A DNA stretch of 64,000 bases from Fischerella sp. PCC 9431 (GTDB lineage: Bacteria > Cyanobacteriota > Cyanobacteriia > Cyanobacteriales > Nostocaceae): NCBI RefSeq assembly GCF_000447295.1, contig NZ_KE650771.1, forward strand, positions 3,545,964-3,609,963, given 5' to 3'. A model generated the notes under the pieces. That model did no database searches, was not told the origin of the DNA, and worked only from the letters and a program-made list of their open reading frames with translations. A program made the position numbers and the translations under genes. Positions 37,863 to 47,283 of this stretch are shown here, one piece after another (position 1 is the stretch's first letter; every line of letters starts with the position of its first letter).

Positions 37863-37965
37863 CATTTTGTACAAACTACCTCTTACGGATGAGGGATTAA
37901 TTATCAGGAGAGATTAAGTTTTGTAAATATGTTTAGCTTATTTCGCTCAATTTTGGGAAAAAGCC

Positions 37966-38634
37966 ATGAAAGCAAGCAAAGGCATGTTACAAAAAGCTTT
38001 GTTGAGTTTAGTTGGTGTGGGTAGTCTCTTAGCCTTGTCTGCGTGTGGTCAACCGAATGCAGAAAATACGACTCCGACCGTTGGAGAAGCACCCACAGAA
38101 AACACCTCACCTGTTGCAGAAGTGACTCCAACAACTACTGCACCTGCAACAGAAACCCCTGCTGGTACAACCTCAAACCAAAATTTTGCACAACTTACTC
38201 AAGCAGCAGCCAGCCAAGGATCTTTCACAACTTTAACAAAAGCATATAAAGCCGCAGGTTTAGAAGAGCAGTTGACTGCACAAGGACCTTACACAGTTTT
38301 TGCACCAACTGATGCTGCTTTCAACGCTTTACCACCAGGTACTTTAGATAATCTCCTCAAGCCAGAAAACAAACAACAGTTAATCAAGGTTCTGAGTTAC
38401 CACGTCATACCCGGACAAGTTACCTCTAGTCAATTGACATCTGGAGATGTCAAAACAGTTGAGGGTAGTCCTGTAAAAATTGATGTGAATAATGCTACTA
38501 AAACAGTAACCGTCAACGGGGCAAAAGTTACTCAAGCCGATATCTTGGCTAGCAATGGTGTTGTCCACGTAGTTGACAAGGTAATTCTTCCTCCCGATTT
38601 GCAAGTAAGTCCTACTTCTAGTCCTACACCATAG
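37966..38634 (+). CDS. Fasciclin (FAS1) domain lipoprotein
   Basis: 222 residues. The signal ends in a lipobox (LLALSAC), so it is likely a lipoprotein. A Thr/Pro/Glu-rich linker of ~50 residues follows, then one FAS1 domain (FTTLTKAYKAAGLEEQL, GPYTVFAPTDAAFNALP, LSYHVIPGQV, NGVVHVVDKVILPP). FAS1 proteins of this kind act in surface adhesion. Starts at ATG 37966. Confidence 0.93.
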   Translation: MKASKGMLQKALLSLVGVGSLLALSACGQPNAENTTPTVGEAPTENTSPVAEVTPTTTAPATETPAGTTSNQNFAQLTQAAASQGSFTTLTKAYKAAGLEEQLTAQGPYTVFAPTDAAFNALPPGTLDNLLKPENKQQLIKVLSYHVIPGQVTSSQLTSGDVKTVEGSPVKIDVNNATKTVTVNGAKVTQADILASNGVVHVVDKVILPPDLQVSPTSSPTP

Positions 38635-38655
38635 GATTAGGTAAAGTTTCGATAG

Positions 38656-38713
38656 GTTTGTAGTAAGCACTTTAGTGCTTGCATATTTAAGGACTAAAGT
38701 CCTTACTACAAAC
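38656..38713. repeat. 58-base palindromic GTAGTAAG...CTTACTAC element
   Basis: Ends are GTTTGTAGTAAG and CTTACTACAAAC. Inside are two small palindromes (GCACTTTAGTGC and GGACTAAAGTCC). A related copy lies at ~55346-55398 within another mobile element, and partial ones near 26190 and 33523. Confidence 0.75.
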
Positions 38714-38715
38714 CA

Positions 38716-38750
38716 AGCAAAAAACCGGGGAACATAATTGCTACCCGGTT
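38716..38750 (-). terminator. Terminator for fba
   Basis: A 7-base GC-rich stem AACCGGG / CCCGGTT (38723-38729, 38744-38750); on the minus strand TTTTTTGC follows. It lies ~75 bases after the fba stop. Confidence 0.65.
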
Positions 38751-38823
38751 CAGTCTATGGAGTATGAGAATCCTCAGCTTAGGGACACAGCGTTATGTGT
38801 CCCTATTTACTTATCAGGCAAAA

Positions 38824-39903
38824 TTACAGAGCAACAGTTTTCTTGATTGCAGCAGCGAGTTCGCCTTTTGCATACTTAGCAGCAAACTCTTCCAAAGAAA
38901 CCTGCTTGATCTTGCTAGCATTACCAGCAGTTTCAAATTGTTGGTAACGTTCTGCACACACTTTTTGCATGTACTTAATAGAAGGCTTGAGGAAGTGACG
39001 GGGGTCAAATTCCTTGGTATTACCAGCCAATGCTTCACGAACAGCAGCAGTGATTGCCAAACGGTTGTCGGTATCGATATTTACCTTACGTACACCGCTC
39101 TTGATGCCTTTTTGAATTTCTTCTACAGGTACACCGTAGGTTTCGGGGATTGTACCACCGTACTGGTTAATCAAAGCAATCAAATCTTCTGGTACGGAGG
39201 AGGAACCGTGCATTACCAAGTGGGTATTAGGCAAACGGCGGTGAATTTCTTCAATGCGGCTGATTGCCAAAATTTCGCCTGTTGGCTTGCGGGTGAACTT
39301 ATAAGCACCGTGGCTAGTACCAATCGCAACAGCCAAAGCGTCTACTTGGGTTTGCTCAACAAAGTCAACAGCTTGGTCAGGGTCGGTTAACAGTTGAGAA
39401 TGATCGAGTTTACCCTCGAAACCATGACCATCTTCAGCTTCACCCATACCAGTTTCTAGAGAACCCAAGCAACCGAGTTCGCCTTCAACGCTGACACCCA
39501 AAGCATGAGCTACTTCCACCACTTGACGGGTGACTTTGACGTTGTACTCGTAGCTAGCAGGGGTTTTAGCATCAGCTTCCAGAGAACCATCCATCATCAC
39601 GCTGGTAAAGCCGTTTTTAATTGCTGAGTAGCAAGTGGCAGGTTCGTTACCATGATCTTGGTGCATGGCAATGGGAAGATGGGGGTAAGTTTCCACTGCT
39701 GCCAAAATCAAATGACGCAAGAAGTTTTCCCCTGCATATTTACGAGCGCCACGAGAAGCTTGCAAAATTACGGGGCTATCTGTTTCATGGGCAGCTTGCA
39801 TAATAGCTTGAATCTGCTCCATGTTGTTCACGTTAAAAGCTGGAATACCGTAATTGTTTTCAGCCGCGTGATCCAGCAGCAGCCGCATTGGCACGAGCGC
39901 CAT
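38824..39903 (-). CDS. fba: Fructose-bisphosphate aldolase, class II (Calvin cycle type)
   Basis: 359 residues. A zinc-dependent aldolase that joins triose phosphates to fructose- or sedoheptulose-bisphosphate in the Calvin cycle and gluconeogenesis. Zn-binding and catalytic segments are seen: [59 protein letters not shown] and [11 protein letters not shown]. The length fits the long class IIB-like (CbbA/Fba) form used in cyanobacteria. AGGAGGA lies just before the ATG. Ends in its own terminator. Confidence 0.97.
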   Translation of the reverse strand: MALVPMRLLLDHAAENNYGIPAFNVNNMEQIQAIMQAAHETDSPVILQASRGARKYAGENFLRHLILAAVETYPHLPIAMHQDHGNEPATCYSAIKNGFTSVMMDGSLEADAKTPASYEYNVKVTRQVVEVAHALGVSVEGELGCLGSLETGMGEAEDGHGFEGKLDHSQLLTDPDQAVDFVEQTQVDALAVAIGTSHGAYKFTRKPTGEILAISRIEEIHRRLPNTHLVMHGSSSVPEDLIALINQYGGTIPETYGVPVEEIQKGIKSGVRKVNIDTDNRLAITAAVREALAGNTKEFDPRHFLKPSIKYMQKVCAERYQQFETAGNASKIKQVSLEEFAAKYAKGELAAAIKKTVAL

Positions 39904-40354
39904 AGATAGTCCTCCTAATTGTGTTGTCAGCTAGTCGGTTTGGAATATTGCGTAAATATATATTACGCCAATCTTAAGAAATTATTGTGAGTCTATAGGA
40001 AATTATAACTAGTGATGAGTGTCTATGCTGAAAAAGTTTCCACTATCTGTGGATAAATATCCCCTATTGTTGCTCAATGCTACTGTACAATTGGCTACCT
40101 AAGACTTTGAAGCTTTGGTAACACTGTATTCCAAAGGAGCAATCGGTGGGCATTGGGCATGGGGCATTGGGCATTGGGCATTGGGCATTGGGCATTGGGG
40201 ACAAGGGGGACAACTAATCAGTTATCAGTTATCAAATTAAACTGGTCACTGATAACTGTTCACTGTTCACTGTTCACTGTTTACTGATTCATGCCCAATG
40301 CCCAACAATCTGTGGATGTAAATATGATTCTTCTTACACGCCTAATATCTATAA
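39904..40354. repeat. Repeat-rich gap: GGGCATT heptamers and a CAGTTATCAG palindrome
   Basis: Seven tandem GGGCATT/G units at 40148-40196, then an imperfect palindrome at 40208-40290 with CAGTTATCAGTTATC and CACTGATAACTGTTCACTG arms, followed by TTCACTG heptamers. The part nearest 39904 should hold the fba promoter. No gene. Confidence 0.8.
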
Positions 40355-40362
40355 ATATAATT

Positions 40363-40396
40363 AAAGCTCCTTAGTCGAATAGACTTCAGGAGCTTT
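40363..40396 (-). terminator. Hairpin at the 3' end of 6S RNA
   Basis: Inverted repeat AAAGCTCCT / AGGAGCTTT with a 16-base loop; on the minus strand it is followed by AATTATATTT. It lies right after the closing stem of the 6S RNA. Confidence 0.6.
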
Positions 40397-40402
40397 GATT
40401 TT

Positions 40403-40586
40403 TATTCACCGCGACGCCGTTTTACCTAAGTTTTTGACCTGGAGTAAACCAGGTGGGTACCGTGTCTTCCGTTTAAAGTTTCCGGGTACAAGCCCGGTCT
40501 ACTGCCACGAAAAATGCTTGGTTCCCATACTTTTACAAGTCATAGATCACAAAACTTGTTGGCAGTCACCAACGTCGCAGTGCTAT
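40403..40586 (-). ncRNA. ssaA: 6S RNA (ssaA), regulator of RNA polymerase
   Basis: On the minus strand, the segment beginning CACTGCGACG (40582-40573) pairs with CGTCGCGGTG at the other end (40416-40407) with only one G-U pair, forming the closing stem of a rod-like RNA of ~180 bases. Internal helices are present (ACCTGG/CCAGGT, CCGGG/CCCGG). A TATAAT -10 box stands seven bases before the predicted start. 6S RNA of cyanobacteria has this length and shape and is known next to purK, which is exactly the neighbour here. It binds the housekeeping polymerase holoenzyme and modulates growth-phase transcription. The ends are approximate. Confidence 0.85.
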
Positions 40587-40592
40587 GAGTTG

Positions 40593-40598
40593 ATTATA
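40593..40598 (-). promoter_or_regulatory. -10 element of the 6S RNA promoter
   Basis: Perfect TATAAT on the minus strand, about seven bases upstream of the predicted 6S start and in the short gap after purK. No convincing -35 box at the proper distance. Confidence 0.6.
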
Positions 40599-40646
40599 GC
40601 TTTTAAAGATGATTTTGTGTATGCCAAATTAGATTTTTTTGTTGCT

Positions 40647-41858
40647 TTAATGGGCGTACCAAATATTTTCTATAGTGCGGGCGATCGCCATCGCTTGATC
40701 TTGATTTTGATCATCTAACAAAACGGTGACGTGTCCTAACTTTCGCCCTGGACGAGATTCTGTTTTCCCATACCAGTGAACGTTACTTTGAGGAATTTGT
40801 TTTATTTTTTGACGTTTAGTAATATAATCATTTTTTGATATTTCGTAGCCCAACAAATTTACCATAATAGCACATGGGCAAGTCAGTTTAGGGTTGCCCA
40901 AAGGTAAGCCAGAAACCGCTCTTAAATGTTGCTCAAACTGGGATGTTTCGCAAGCGTCAAGAGAAAAATGTCCCGAATTGTGAGTGCGGGGTGCGATCTC
41001 GTTTACTAGCACTTTGTCATCCGCACTAAGGAATAATTCAATTCCAAAAACTCCCACTGCTTCTAGGCTATTGAGGAGTGTGTGGGACATATTCTCAATC
41101 TCTTGTTGCACATGCGGTGGAATCTCTGCTGGTGCAATTACGCGCCGACACACTTGTTCTTCTTGTTGGGTTTCTACAATCGGGTAAATCACCACTTCAC
41201 CGTTTACAGAACGTGCTGCGATGACTGCTAGTTCTCGTTCAAATGGGATAAATTCTTCTAATATAAAAGATAAGTTATTTGTAGATTCTAATTTTTCTTG
41301 CAGAGTCTGAATGTCTTTAATAATGAAAGTACCCTGTCCATCATAACCGTGACGGCGAGCTTTTAAAACTATGGGAAATTTTAATTTACTTATAAGTGAA
41401 AAATTATGAAGATTTTCACTTTCTATTCCTAATTCTTGACTTTCAACAATTAATAGTTTATTTTCTGTTTGTGAATCTTCTTTCCAGTCTCCTTTGATAT
41501 CAAAGAATTGAGGAACTGGTAAACCCAAATCGCGTAAATAACAGCGTTGATGATATTTATCTAGTAGGGGAACTAATGCTTGTAGCGGCGGACGAAAACA
41601 AATCCCTTGTTCTGCTAAGACTGATAAAGCTTTAAGATTAACAAACTCGTTTTCAAAAGTAATGATATCGCATCTGGTTGCTAAAACTTTTGTAGCTGCG
41701 GCATCATCTATTGGGGCAAAAATAGTATCGTTGGCGATCGCCACAGCAGGATCATGAGGACTGGGGGTTTGTATTACCAATTCCACGTCTAATTTCTTTG
41801 CTGCACCACCCATCATCCAGGCGAGTTGTCCGCCACCGATTACACCAATACGCACCAT
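40647..41858 (-). CDS. purK: 5-(carboxyamino)imidazole ribonucleotide synthase PurK
   Basis: 403 residues. Makes N5-CAIR from AIR, bicarbonate and ATP in purine synthesis. An ATP-grasp enzyme: N-terminal RIGVIGGGQLAWMM, central FPIVLKARRHGYDGQGTFII, FERELAVIAARSVNGE and metal site VNEIAPRTHNSGHFSLDAC. ATG 41858 (MVRIGVIGGG) is the normal family start; a GTG at 41876 is in frame upstream. A polar insert of about 30 residues (ESQELGIESENLHNF) lies between the N domain and the ATP-grasp domain. 6S RNA follows directly on the same strand. Confidence 0.96.
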   Translation of the reverse strand: MVRIGVIGGGQLAWMMGGAAKKLDVELVIQTPSPHDPAVAIANDTIFAPIDDAAATKVLATRCDIITFENEFVNLKALSVLAEQGICFRPPLQALVPLLDKYHQRCYLRDLGLPVPQFFDIKGDWKEDSQTENKLLIVESQELGIESENLHNFSLISKLKFPIVLKARRHGYDGQGTFIIKDIQTLQEKLESTNNLSFILEEFIPFERELAVIAARSVNGEVVIYPIVETQQEEQVCRRVIAPAEIPPHVQQEIENMSHTLLNSLEAVGVFGIELFLSADDKVLVNEIAPRTHNSGHFSLDACETSQFEQHLRAVSGLPLGNPKLTCPCAIMVNLLGYEISKNDYITKRQKIKQIPQSNVHWYGKTESRPGRKLGHVTVLLDDQNQDQAMAIARTIENIWYAH

Positions 41859-41917
41859 CTTACCCCAAACAATCACGAGAAGTTACCCTGTCTTTGAGAT
41901 CATAGCGCGATTAGAAT

Positions 41918-41973
41918 CAGTTACCAGTTATCAGTTATCAGTTATCAGTTATCAGTTACCAGTTATCAGGTAT
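41918..41973. repeat. Heptanucleotide tandem repeat CAGTTAT x8
   Basis: Eight consecutive units CAGTTAT/CAGTTAC/CAGGTAT, ending five bases before the stop codon of the next gene. Confidence 0.92.
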
Positions 41974-41977
41974 CGGT

Positions 41978-43288
41978 TCAGACTTCCAATGAAGAACGGA
42001 ACAAAACTCGTCCTGGAATTACCTCATCGTTAATTTTGGCATATACTCGCAGACAGGCTGAAACTTCTCCTGGTACTCCACCAATCTCTAGTTGTAAATC
42101 GTCTTTTGAGTAACTATAGATATCGGCGTAGGTTCCCCACAATGGGCGAATTTGTACCTGATAACCAGCATCACGGGCTTTTCCCACGATACCATCAAGA
42201 GTCCGACGGGCTTCTTGTTGGAGTTTTCCCCACCAAGAAAAGCGATCGCACGGTGGCAAATATACTAAAGAATGAATCGCTTCATCTAAATCTAATCTCG
42301 CCCGGAGTGCGATCGCCGGGTCAGCATTGATAGTAGTAGAGACACGTTGAAACCGATCTACAAGTGCTGTTGCATACTTAGTTTTTTCTGCTTCCGAGTT
42401 TAAAGGTCTCACACCAAACCGATCTACGCTTTTAAAAGCATGGTGTAAACACGGGTCTGTTTCGATAAAATAGAGACAAACAGATACAATCCCCGCCAAC
42501 ACATCGAGTTTTCCGCCTCTTTTTTCGACTTGCAACTGAGGATCAAAATCAACCTGTTCTGATAGAAACAAACCAGTTGCATAAACATTTCCCTGTAAAC
42601 CAGGGTAAACAGGTTGATTGCGGCTAAAACCAACCTGTTGCACAGCAAACTTTTCTTCCAAAGCACCGAACTGACTTACTTCCGCCAAAATGCATTCCCG
42701 CCAAGTCTCAGCTAGTTTTTCCGGGACTCGTAGCAGCAAGCGTTGGATCTCATTCCACAAATCAAGATCATTGTTGCTGTGAAACTGGTACGCACCAACA
42801 TATTGCAACAAATCTTGATCAGCCAGCAAAAATTCACCAATGTCTTTGAGTTTTTGTTCTTTGGGAATTTCCAGTTGAATTGGTTCTAACACATCGTCCC
42901 AAGTGGGGGATGTGGGGACGGGAGGGGGAGACGCGGGGATGGGGGGAGGGGGAGACGCGGGGATGGGGAGAGGGGGAGACGCGGAGGATACATTCTCCGC
43001 GTCTTGTTGACTTCGTCTTACCGTGTCCCCTTTACTCCGCGTCACCGTGTCCTCTTTACTCCGCGTCACCGTGTCCTCTTTACTCCGCGTCACCGCGTCT
43101 TTGTCTGTCTGTGATTGCAAAAGTTGATCTAATTCGCGCACAAGTTCCTGACAAGCGCTCTTACCCGGATCTGTTGTATCTTCCTTGAGTGCTTCTTGTA
43201 ATTGAGTCCGCAGTCCATGTAAACCTAACCGCAGTACCCAAGCTAATTGTGAGTCCTCAATTTCTAATAATTTGCTGAGGTGCTGCAT
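41978..43288 (-). CDS. Unrecognised protein, third gene of the dynamin/actin-like unit
   Basis: 436 residues. N-terminal helical segment (LSKLLEIEDSQLAWVLRLGL), then residues ~60-132 encoded by the dispersed repeat (KEDTVTRSKEDTVTRSKGD, then Pro/Ser-rich PASPPPPIPASPPPVPTSP), then a globular ~300-residue part with RVPEKLAETWRECILAEVSQ, IVSVCLYFIETDPCLHHAFK, LDLDEAIHSLVYLPPCDRF and a C-terminal beta part (IGGVPGEVSACLRVYAKIND). No known fold recognised. The gene lies on the same strand as the Hsp70/actin-like and dynamin-like genes and is probably their partner. Confidence 0.8.
   Translation of the reverse strand: MQHLSKLLEIEDSQLAWVLRLGLHGLRTQLQEALKEDTTDPGKSACQELVRELDQLLQSQTDKDAVTRSKEDTVTRSKEDTVTRSKGDTVRRSQQDAENVSSASPPLPIPASPPPPIPASPPPVPTSPTWDDVLEPIQLEIPKEQKLKDIGEFLLADQDLLQYVGAYQFHSNNDLDLWNEIQRLLLRVPEKLAETWRECILAEVSQFGALEEKFAVQQVGFSRNQPVYPGLQGNVYATGLFLSEQVDFDPQLQVEKRGGKLDVLAGIVSVCLYFIETDPCLHHAFKSVDRFGVRPLNSEAEKTKYATALVDRFQRVSTTINADPAIALRARLDLDEAIHSLVYLPPCDRFSWWGKLQQEARRTLDGIVGKARDAGYQVQIRPLWGTYADIYSYSKDDLQLEIGGVPGEVSACLRVYAKINDEVIPGRVLFRSSLEV
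42893..43110. repeat. In-frame repeat copy inside the third gene of the unit
   Basis: On the plus strand: GGGGGAGACGCGGGGATGGG units, centre GGAGGATACATTCTCCGCGTC, then ACTCCGCGTCACCGTGTCCT units in tandem (18-base period). It is the longest coding copy, ~70 codons. Confidence 0.88.
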
Positions 43289-43314
43289 GTTCTCTCCATT
43301 ATTTCTGCAAAATT

Positions 43315-43478
43315 AGGGAACAGGGAACGGGGAACAGGGAACGGGGAACAGGGAATAGGGAATAATATAGGATTTGGGAGTAAAACCCGATTAAGAAAAA
43401 ACTATGGGTTTCAAGTCAGACGCGGTTTAATGAAACAATTTCTTACTCTGTTCCCTGTTCCCCGTTCCCTGTTCCCTG
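43315..43478. repeat. Segment flanked by inverted GGGAACA / TGTTCCC heptamer arrays
   Basis: At 43315-43371 GGGAACA and GGGAACG units alternate; at 43448-43478 the complement appears (CTGTTCCCTGTTCCCCG). The middle 75 bases are unique. It separates the Hsp70/actin-like gene from the third gene. Confidence 0.8.
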
Positions 43479-43484
43479 TGTTTA

Positions 43485-46400
43485 TCAATGCAATCCGCAA
43501 AATGGATCGCGTTCTGTTTCAACGTTGTTAGATTGGGGTTGGAGGGAATCTCGATAAACACATCCCTCTATTTTCAGACATTCGGGATTTGTTGATGTCC
43601 AGTAGGGTACTTCAAAAGCGTGAATTCGCAAAATACCTTGTTTGTTGAGGGAGACGTAATATTTACAAGGATATTCGGATTTGATTTCTGGTTGGGGAAG
43701 TTCGCCGATCAGTTCCCATGTGTTCGATTCGGGGTTGCGGAATTTGAAGTAAAATGTGTGTTTTCCACTGACGGGGAAGGGTGGTAATTCTGCGATTAAG
43801 CCGATACCTTGGATTTGGGTGTCACCTTCGTTGTAACGAAAGGTTTGTATTTCTTGGTTTTGATTGGTGGAAAATAGAACTGTGTGAGCATCAGTTTTAA
43901 AGACATTGGCTGATTCGGCGACATTGACGGCGATATCACAAACGACTTCTGCGTGATCAGAGATTACTGTTTGTGTGGCGATCGCTTTGGCGGCATCGAG
44001 ACAAGGTATGTTAACGGGGATGAGATAATGGGGTTTGCCTCGTGATAATAATAGATCAATGTCTAGTTTTTGGTTGATTTCAAATTGGACTTGAATGTTG
44101 TTTTTAAAGTCTTCTTCGTTCAATGCCAATTTTTTCATCAAGATATCGCCGTTGTAACTACCCCAAAGTTGGAGTTTCATATTCTCGAAGTCTTGACGTC
44201 TGATGTTGTTGGTTAATTGCATCCCCATCCAACGACTGCGATATTTGGCGATCGCATCCCCGGCTTGAAGTTGATATAATTCTTGTCCTGCGTGAAAGAT
44301 CGGATCGGGACTACCGCCGATGACTTCGCGGACGAAGGAACAGGGGAGAAAGTAAAATAGATTTTTGACATCTATATATAGTTGGTTTGCGCCTTTTTTG
44401 AGTAAGTCTTTGGCTTGTTGGGGAGAAAAGCTGAGTTGACGGAGTTTCTCAGCAAAGCAAGCACCGGCGGAGGTGGCGAGTTTGGTGTATTCTGGTTCAA
44501 AAGTCACCCGTTCTTCGTTCCACAGAAAATAATCTGATTTGCTGAAGACTCGATAAAGTTCGCGTTCGACGATTTCTAAATTGCAGGTTTTACCAGAAAG
44601 AATTAACCAATCAACTGTTTCCGGGGAGTCACTGGAATTGACAGATTTGTTTTTGAAGGCGTTTTCAATTAATCCTTGGGCGATTCCGACTGCTTCTTTG
44701 ACTACAGGTGCGACTGCTTTCTCAAATTGTTCGACAGTGAGGATAACATTGAGGCGATCGCTCACGGTAGTAGGTAAGGTAATATCGTTGTGTAGCAGCA
44801 ACTCCGAGATTTTTTGCCCATCGAGGACAAATATCGGTGTATCGAGGGTTTGACGCTTTTGTCCGAGGGTGAGTTTGGCTGCTTCGGCGTGTTCCCAAAG
44901 CGTGTAGAATGTTTGGGCGCGGGATGGGGCGTTTTTCCAGCGAGTCGGAAGGACTTTTTCGGCGTCGTTTAAAGCTTCTTTGTAAGCTTCACCTTCGCGG
45001 ACTTCGTTATCAACGCAAGCTAACAACGAACCTGGTTGGAATTTACCGTTTTGCAAAAAGCGATCGCTTAGTTCTTCTGGCTGAACTTTTAAGATATCTT
45101 TGGGTAAGGTTTCCTCTACAATGGCAGTGAGTAAACAATCGGCGACTGCTGCTTTTAATAATAAAAACAATCGCAAAGTAATTAATTCACCACCTAGTTG
45201 CAGATGTCCAGAGGAACCGAGTAACTTCGGTGTAAGTTTATAGTAGCGTCCGCCGTCGCCCCGATCTTCCCCTGGTTCAAAAGGATTAATTTCTTCTAGG
45301 GAAAGACGAATCAAGGCTAAATCGGTAGTTCCACCACCAATATCCAACACCATCACATTTTGCCACCACTTGTCCCCATCCCGGCGACAGCGAGTCTTAA
45401 AAGATTCGATTCCTAAATTTAAATCGCCGCCAAATTCTCGCCAGAGGAAAAAGATCGCCACAGAAACAGCTTCGTCATAAGCCATTTGTACGTCTTCAAT
45501 ATCTAGCTGTTTCACCAACTGTTCAATTTCCCGGCGGACAAAAGGTGAAGCGATGGTGGGGTATGTTACCACCGTGCGGTAAAATTTACCTTGGGAACAT
45601 TTGCCGGAACGCTGGCGATATTTTTCAGTTAACTCGATTAATTGAGCATAAGCTGCTTGCAATAGCTTGTTAACAGGGATGGAATCTTCTTTATCGTTGA
45701 GAGTAATTTGAAAAGAACGTTCTTGTCCAAAATAACGTTTGGGTGAATGCAGAAATCTGCTATCAATTCCCTCACCTTGTCTAATTGCATCCAGACGGTG
45801 TTGTTTTGCTTGTTCACCCAAACTGACTTTGACTTTGAGTGGATCGTTGGTTGGTAAAAACGGTTCTAAACCAATCACTTCCAACTCGCTTGCAATTTCA
45901 TTCAAGCGTCGGTCTTTATCCAACTCTACCGAGATTAAACTTTGCCATTCTAAAGGTGGAACCCGAAACACTTCATGATAAATTTGATTTAAACGTTTAC
46001 TCGCAGACCGCCGGAACCAAGGTAAACGCTTACTCAAAGCAATTTCAATTTGGCGAATTGCTTCTAAAAATTGTTCGCCATTTAAATTGCGTAAATTGAA
46101 GTTACTATCAACCTGGATATTCTTACTCACTTCAATTAAAAATCTTTGCCATTCCTGCGTCCAAGCATCTTGAGTCACACCAGCGATATTATCTACAGGA
46201 CGTTGACTTAACCATGTTGAGAGGCGATCGCGTAACCTTGCTTCTTGTTCGCTTGGTAAACTATGGGGTGTGACGATGACTTTGGGATCATACAGCGTCA
46301 CTGTCGAATTCGATGTACCAAAATCGATCGCAAACCAACCAGGATAAGTAATTTCCGGTTGATTTTCAGCTTGCTTGACTGGTACTTCCGCAGGTAACTT

Positions 46401-46904
46401 TACTTCTTCATCGGGTAAAGTTTGCGGTGTTGTATTTTTAAAAGAGTTTAAGACGGAATCGGTAAAAGACATGAGTGGATTTTTAATTGAGTAATCTTTG
46501 ATCGGATAAGTCCAGATATTGCACTCAGCAGTCGCTTGTTTGCTAATAGACAAAAGCGGTTCACCCGTTGCGCCTGATTCAAAATATTCGATAATTACTT
46601 GCAAGTTACAATTCACACCTGTGGGTAAAGATTCATTCCAGCGACAATCGCTTTGTCGTAATCGCTGGGGAGTATTTAGCTGTAAAAGCTTATGCGTACC
46701 AAAGTTTACACTTTTATAAGCCGATTGCATCGCGATCGCCAACTCTTCTGGTACACCTGCAACAAATATATTAATCCGAAAAATATGCGGAAAATGAGGA
46801 TTCGGAACAGGTTTAATTTCAATTGCAGGCAATAATAATAAAGATGGATCGTTCGGATGTGTACGTAATTGGTAACGATTAAAAATTTCTATTTTAATAG
46901 GCAT
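43485..46904 (-). CDS. Hsp70/actin-like ATPase, large (SrfB-like architecture)
   Basis: 1139 residues. After ~190 residues of N-terminal domain comes an actin/Hsp70 ATPase fold: phosphate-1 AIDFGTSNSTVTLYDP, phosphate-2 VMVLDIGGGTTDLALIRL, and adenosine-site WLILSGKTCNLEIVERELYR. Long insertions lie between these, and a ~280-residue C-terminal domain follows. The size and its pairing with a dynamin-like GTPase recall SrfB/SrfC of enterobacteria, but this is based on layout and motifs only. No membrane span is seen. The gene ends next to a repeat-flanked segment and starts at ATG 46904 after 380 bases of repeats. Confidence 0.85.
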   Translation of the reverse strand: MPIKIEIFNRYQLRTHPNDPSLLLLPAIEIKPVPNPHFPHIFRINIFVAGVPEELAIAMQSAYKSVNFGTHKLLQLNTPQRLRQSDCRWNESLPTGVNCNLQVIIEYFESGATGEPLLSISKQATAECNIWTYPIKDYSIKNPLMSFTDSVLNSFKNTTPQTLPDEEVKLPAEVPVKQAENQPEITYPGWFAIDFGTSNSTVTLYDPKVIVTPHSLPSEQEARLRDRLSTWLSQRPVDNIAGVTQDAWTQEWQRFLIEVSKNIQVDSNFNLRNLNGEQFLEAIRQIEIALSKRLPWFRRSASKRLNQIYHEVFRVPPLEWQSLISVELDKDRRLNEIASELEVIGLEPFLPTNDPLKVKVSLGEQAKQHRLDAIRQGEGIDSRFLHSPKRYFGQERSFQITLNDKEDSIPVNKLLQAAYAQLIELTEKYRQRSGKCSQGKFYRTVVTYPTIASPFVRREIEQLVKQLDIEDVQMAYDEAVSVAIFFLWREFGGDLNLGIESFKTRCRRDGDKWWQNVMVLDIGGGTTDLALIRLSLEEINPFEPGEDRGDGGRYYKLTPKLLGSSGHLQLGGELITLRLFLLLKAAVADCLLTAIVEETLPKDILKVQPEELSDRFLQNGKFQPGSLLACVDNEVREGEAYKEALNDAEKVLPTRWKNAPSRAQTFYTLWEHAEAAKLTLGQKRQTLDTPIFVLDGQKISELLLHNDITLPTTVSDRLNVILTVEQFEKAVAPVVKEAVGIAQGLIENAFKNKSVNSSDSPETVDWLILSGKTCNLEIVERELYRVFSKSDYFLWNEERVTFEPEYTKLATSAGACFAEKLRQLSFSPQQAKDLLKKGANQLYIDVKNLFYFLPCSFVREVIGGSPDPIFHAGQELYQLQAGDAIAKYRSRWMGMQLTNNIRRQDFENMKLQLWGSYNGDILMKKLALNEEDFKNNIQVQFEINQKLDIDLLLSRGKPHYLIPVNIPCLDAAKAIATQTVISDHAEVVCDIAVNVAESANVFKTDAHTVLFSTNQNQEIQTFRYNEGDTQIQGIGLIAELPPFPVSGKHTFYFKFRNPESNTWELIGELPQPEIKSEYPCKYYVSLNKQGILRIHAFEVPYWTSTNPECLKIEGCVYRDSLQPQSNNVETERDPFCGLH

Positions 46905-47283
46905 TATTTATAGATTCCCTTAACAATAAATGGGGGATAGGGGATAGGGGATAGGGGATAGGGGATAGGGGATTGGGGATTGGGGGTCGGCGATTGGGAA
47001 TAAAGGATTGGAGATGCGGGGACGCGGGGACGCGGGGATGTGGGGATGCGTGGATGTGGGGATGGGGATGTGGGGACGCGGGGATGTGGAGATGTGGAGA
47101 TGTGGGGACGCGGGGACGCGGGGACGCGGTGATGTGGGGATGCGGTGACGCAGTAAGTAGGAGACAAGGGAAAAATATATCAAAAATATTCAACCTGTCC
47201 TCCTTGTCCTCCTTGTCCTCCTTGTCCCCATTCCCCATTCCCCAATCCCCGATCCCCATTCCCCAATCCCCAATCCCCAATCC
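46905..47283. repeat. Dense tandem repeats between the dynamin-like and actin-like genes
   Basis: Seven GGGGATA/GGGGATT heptamers (46933-46981), then about fifteen units of the 9-base GATGTGGGG/GACGCGGGG type (47011-47156), then TCCTCCTTG 9-mers (47200-47226), then CCCCAAT-type heptamers to 47310. Frames in this segment are artefacts of the repeats. Co-transcription across it is expected but unproven. Confidence 0.92.

Noticed and set aside
40395-40718. Plus-strand open frame of 107 codons
   Set aside because: It covers the 6S RNA and the 3' end of purK on the other strand and has no family features.
42880-43188. Plus-strand open frame of 102 codons rich in WGEGETRGWGEGE
   Set aside because: Reverse reading of the repeat insert in the minus-strand gene.
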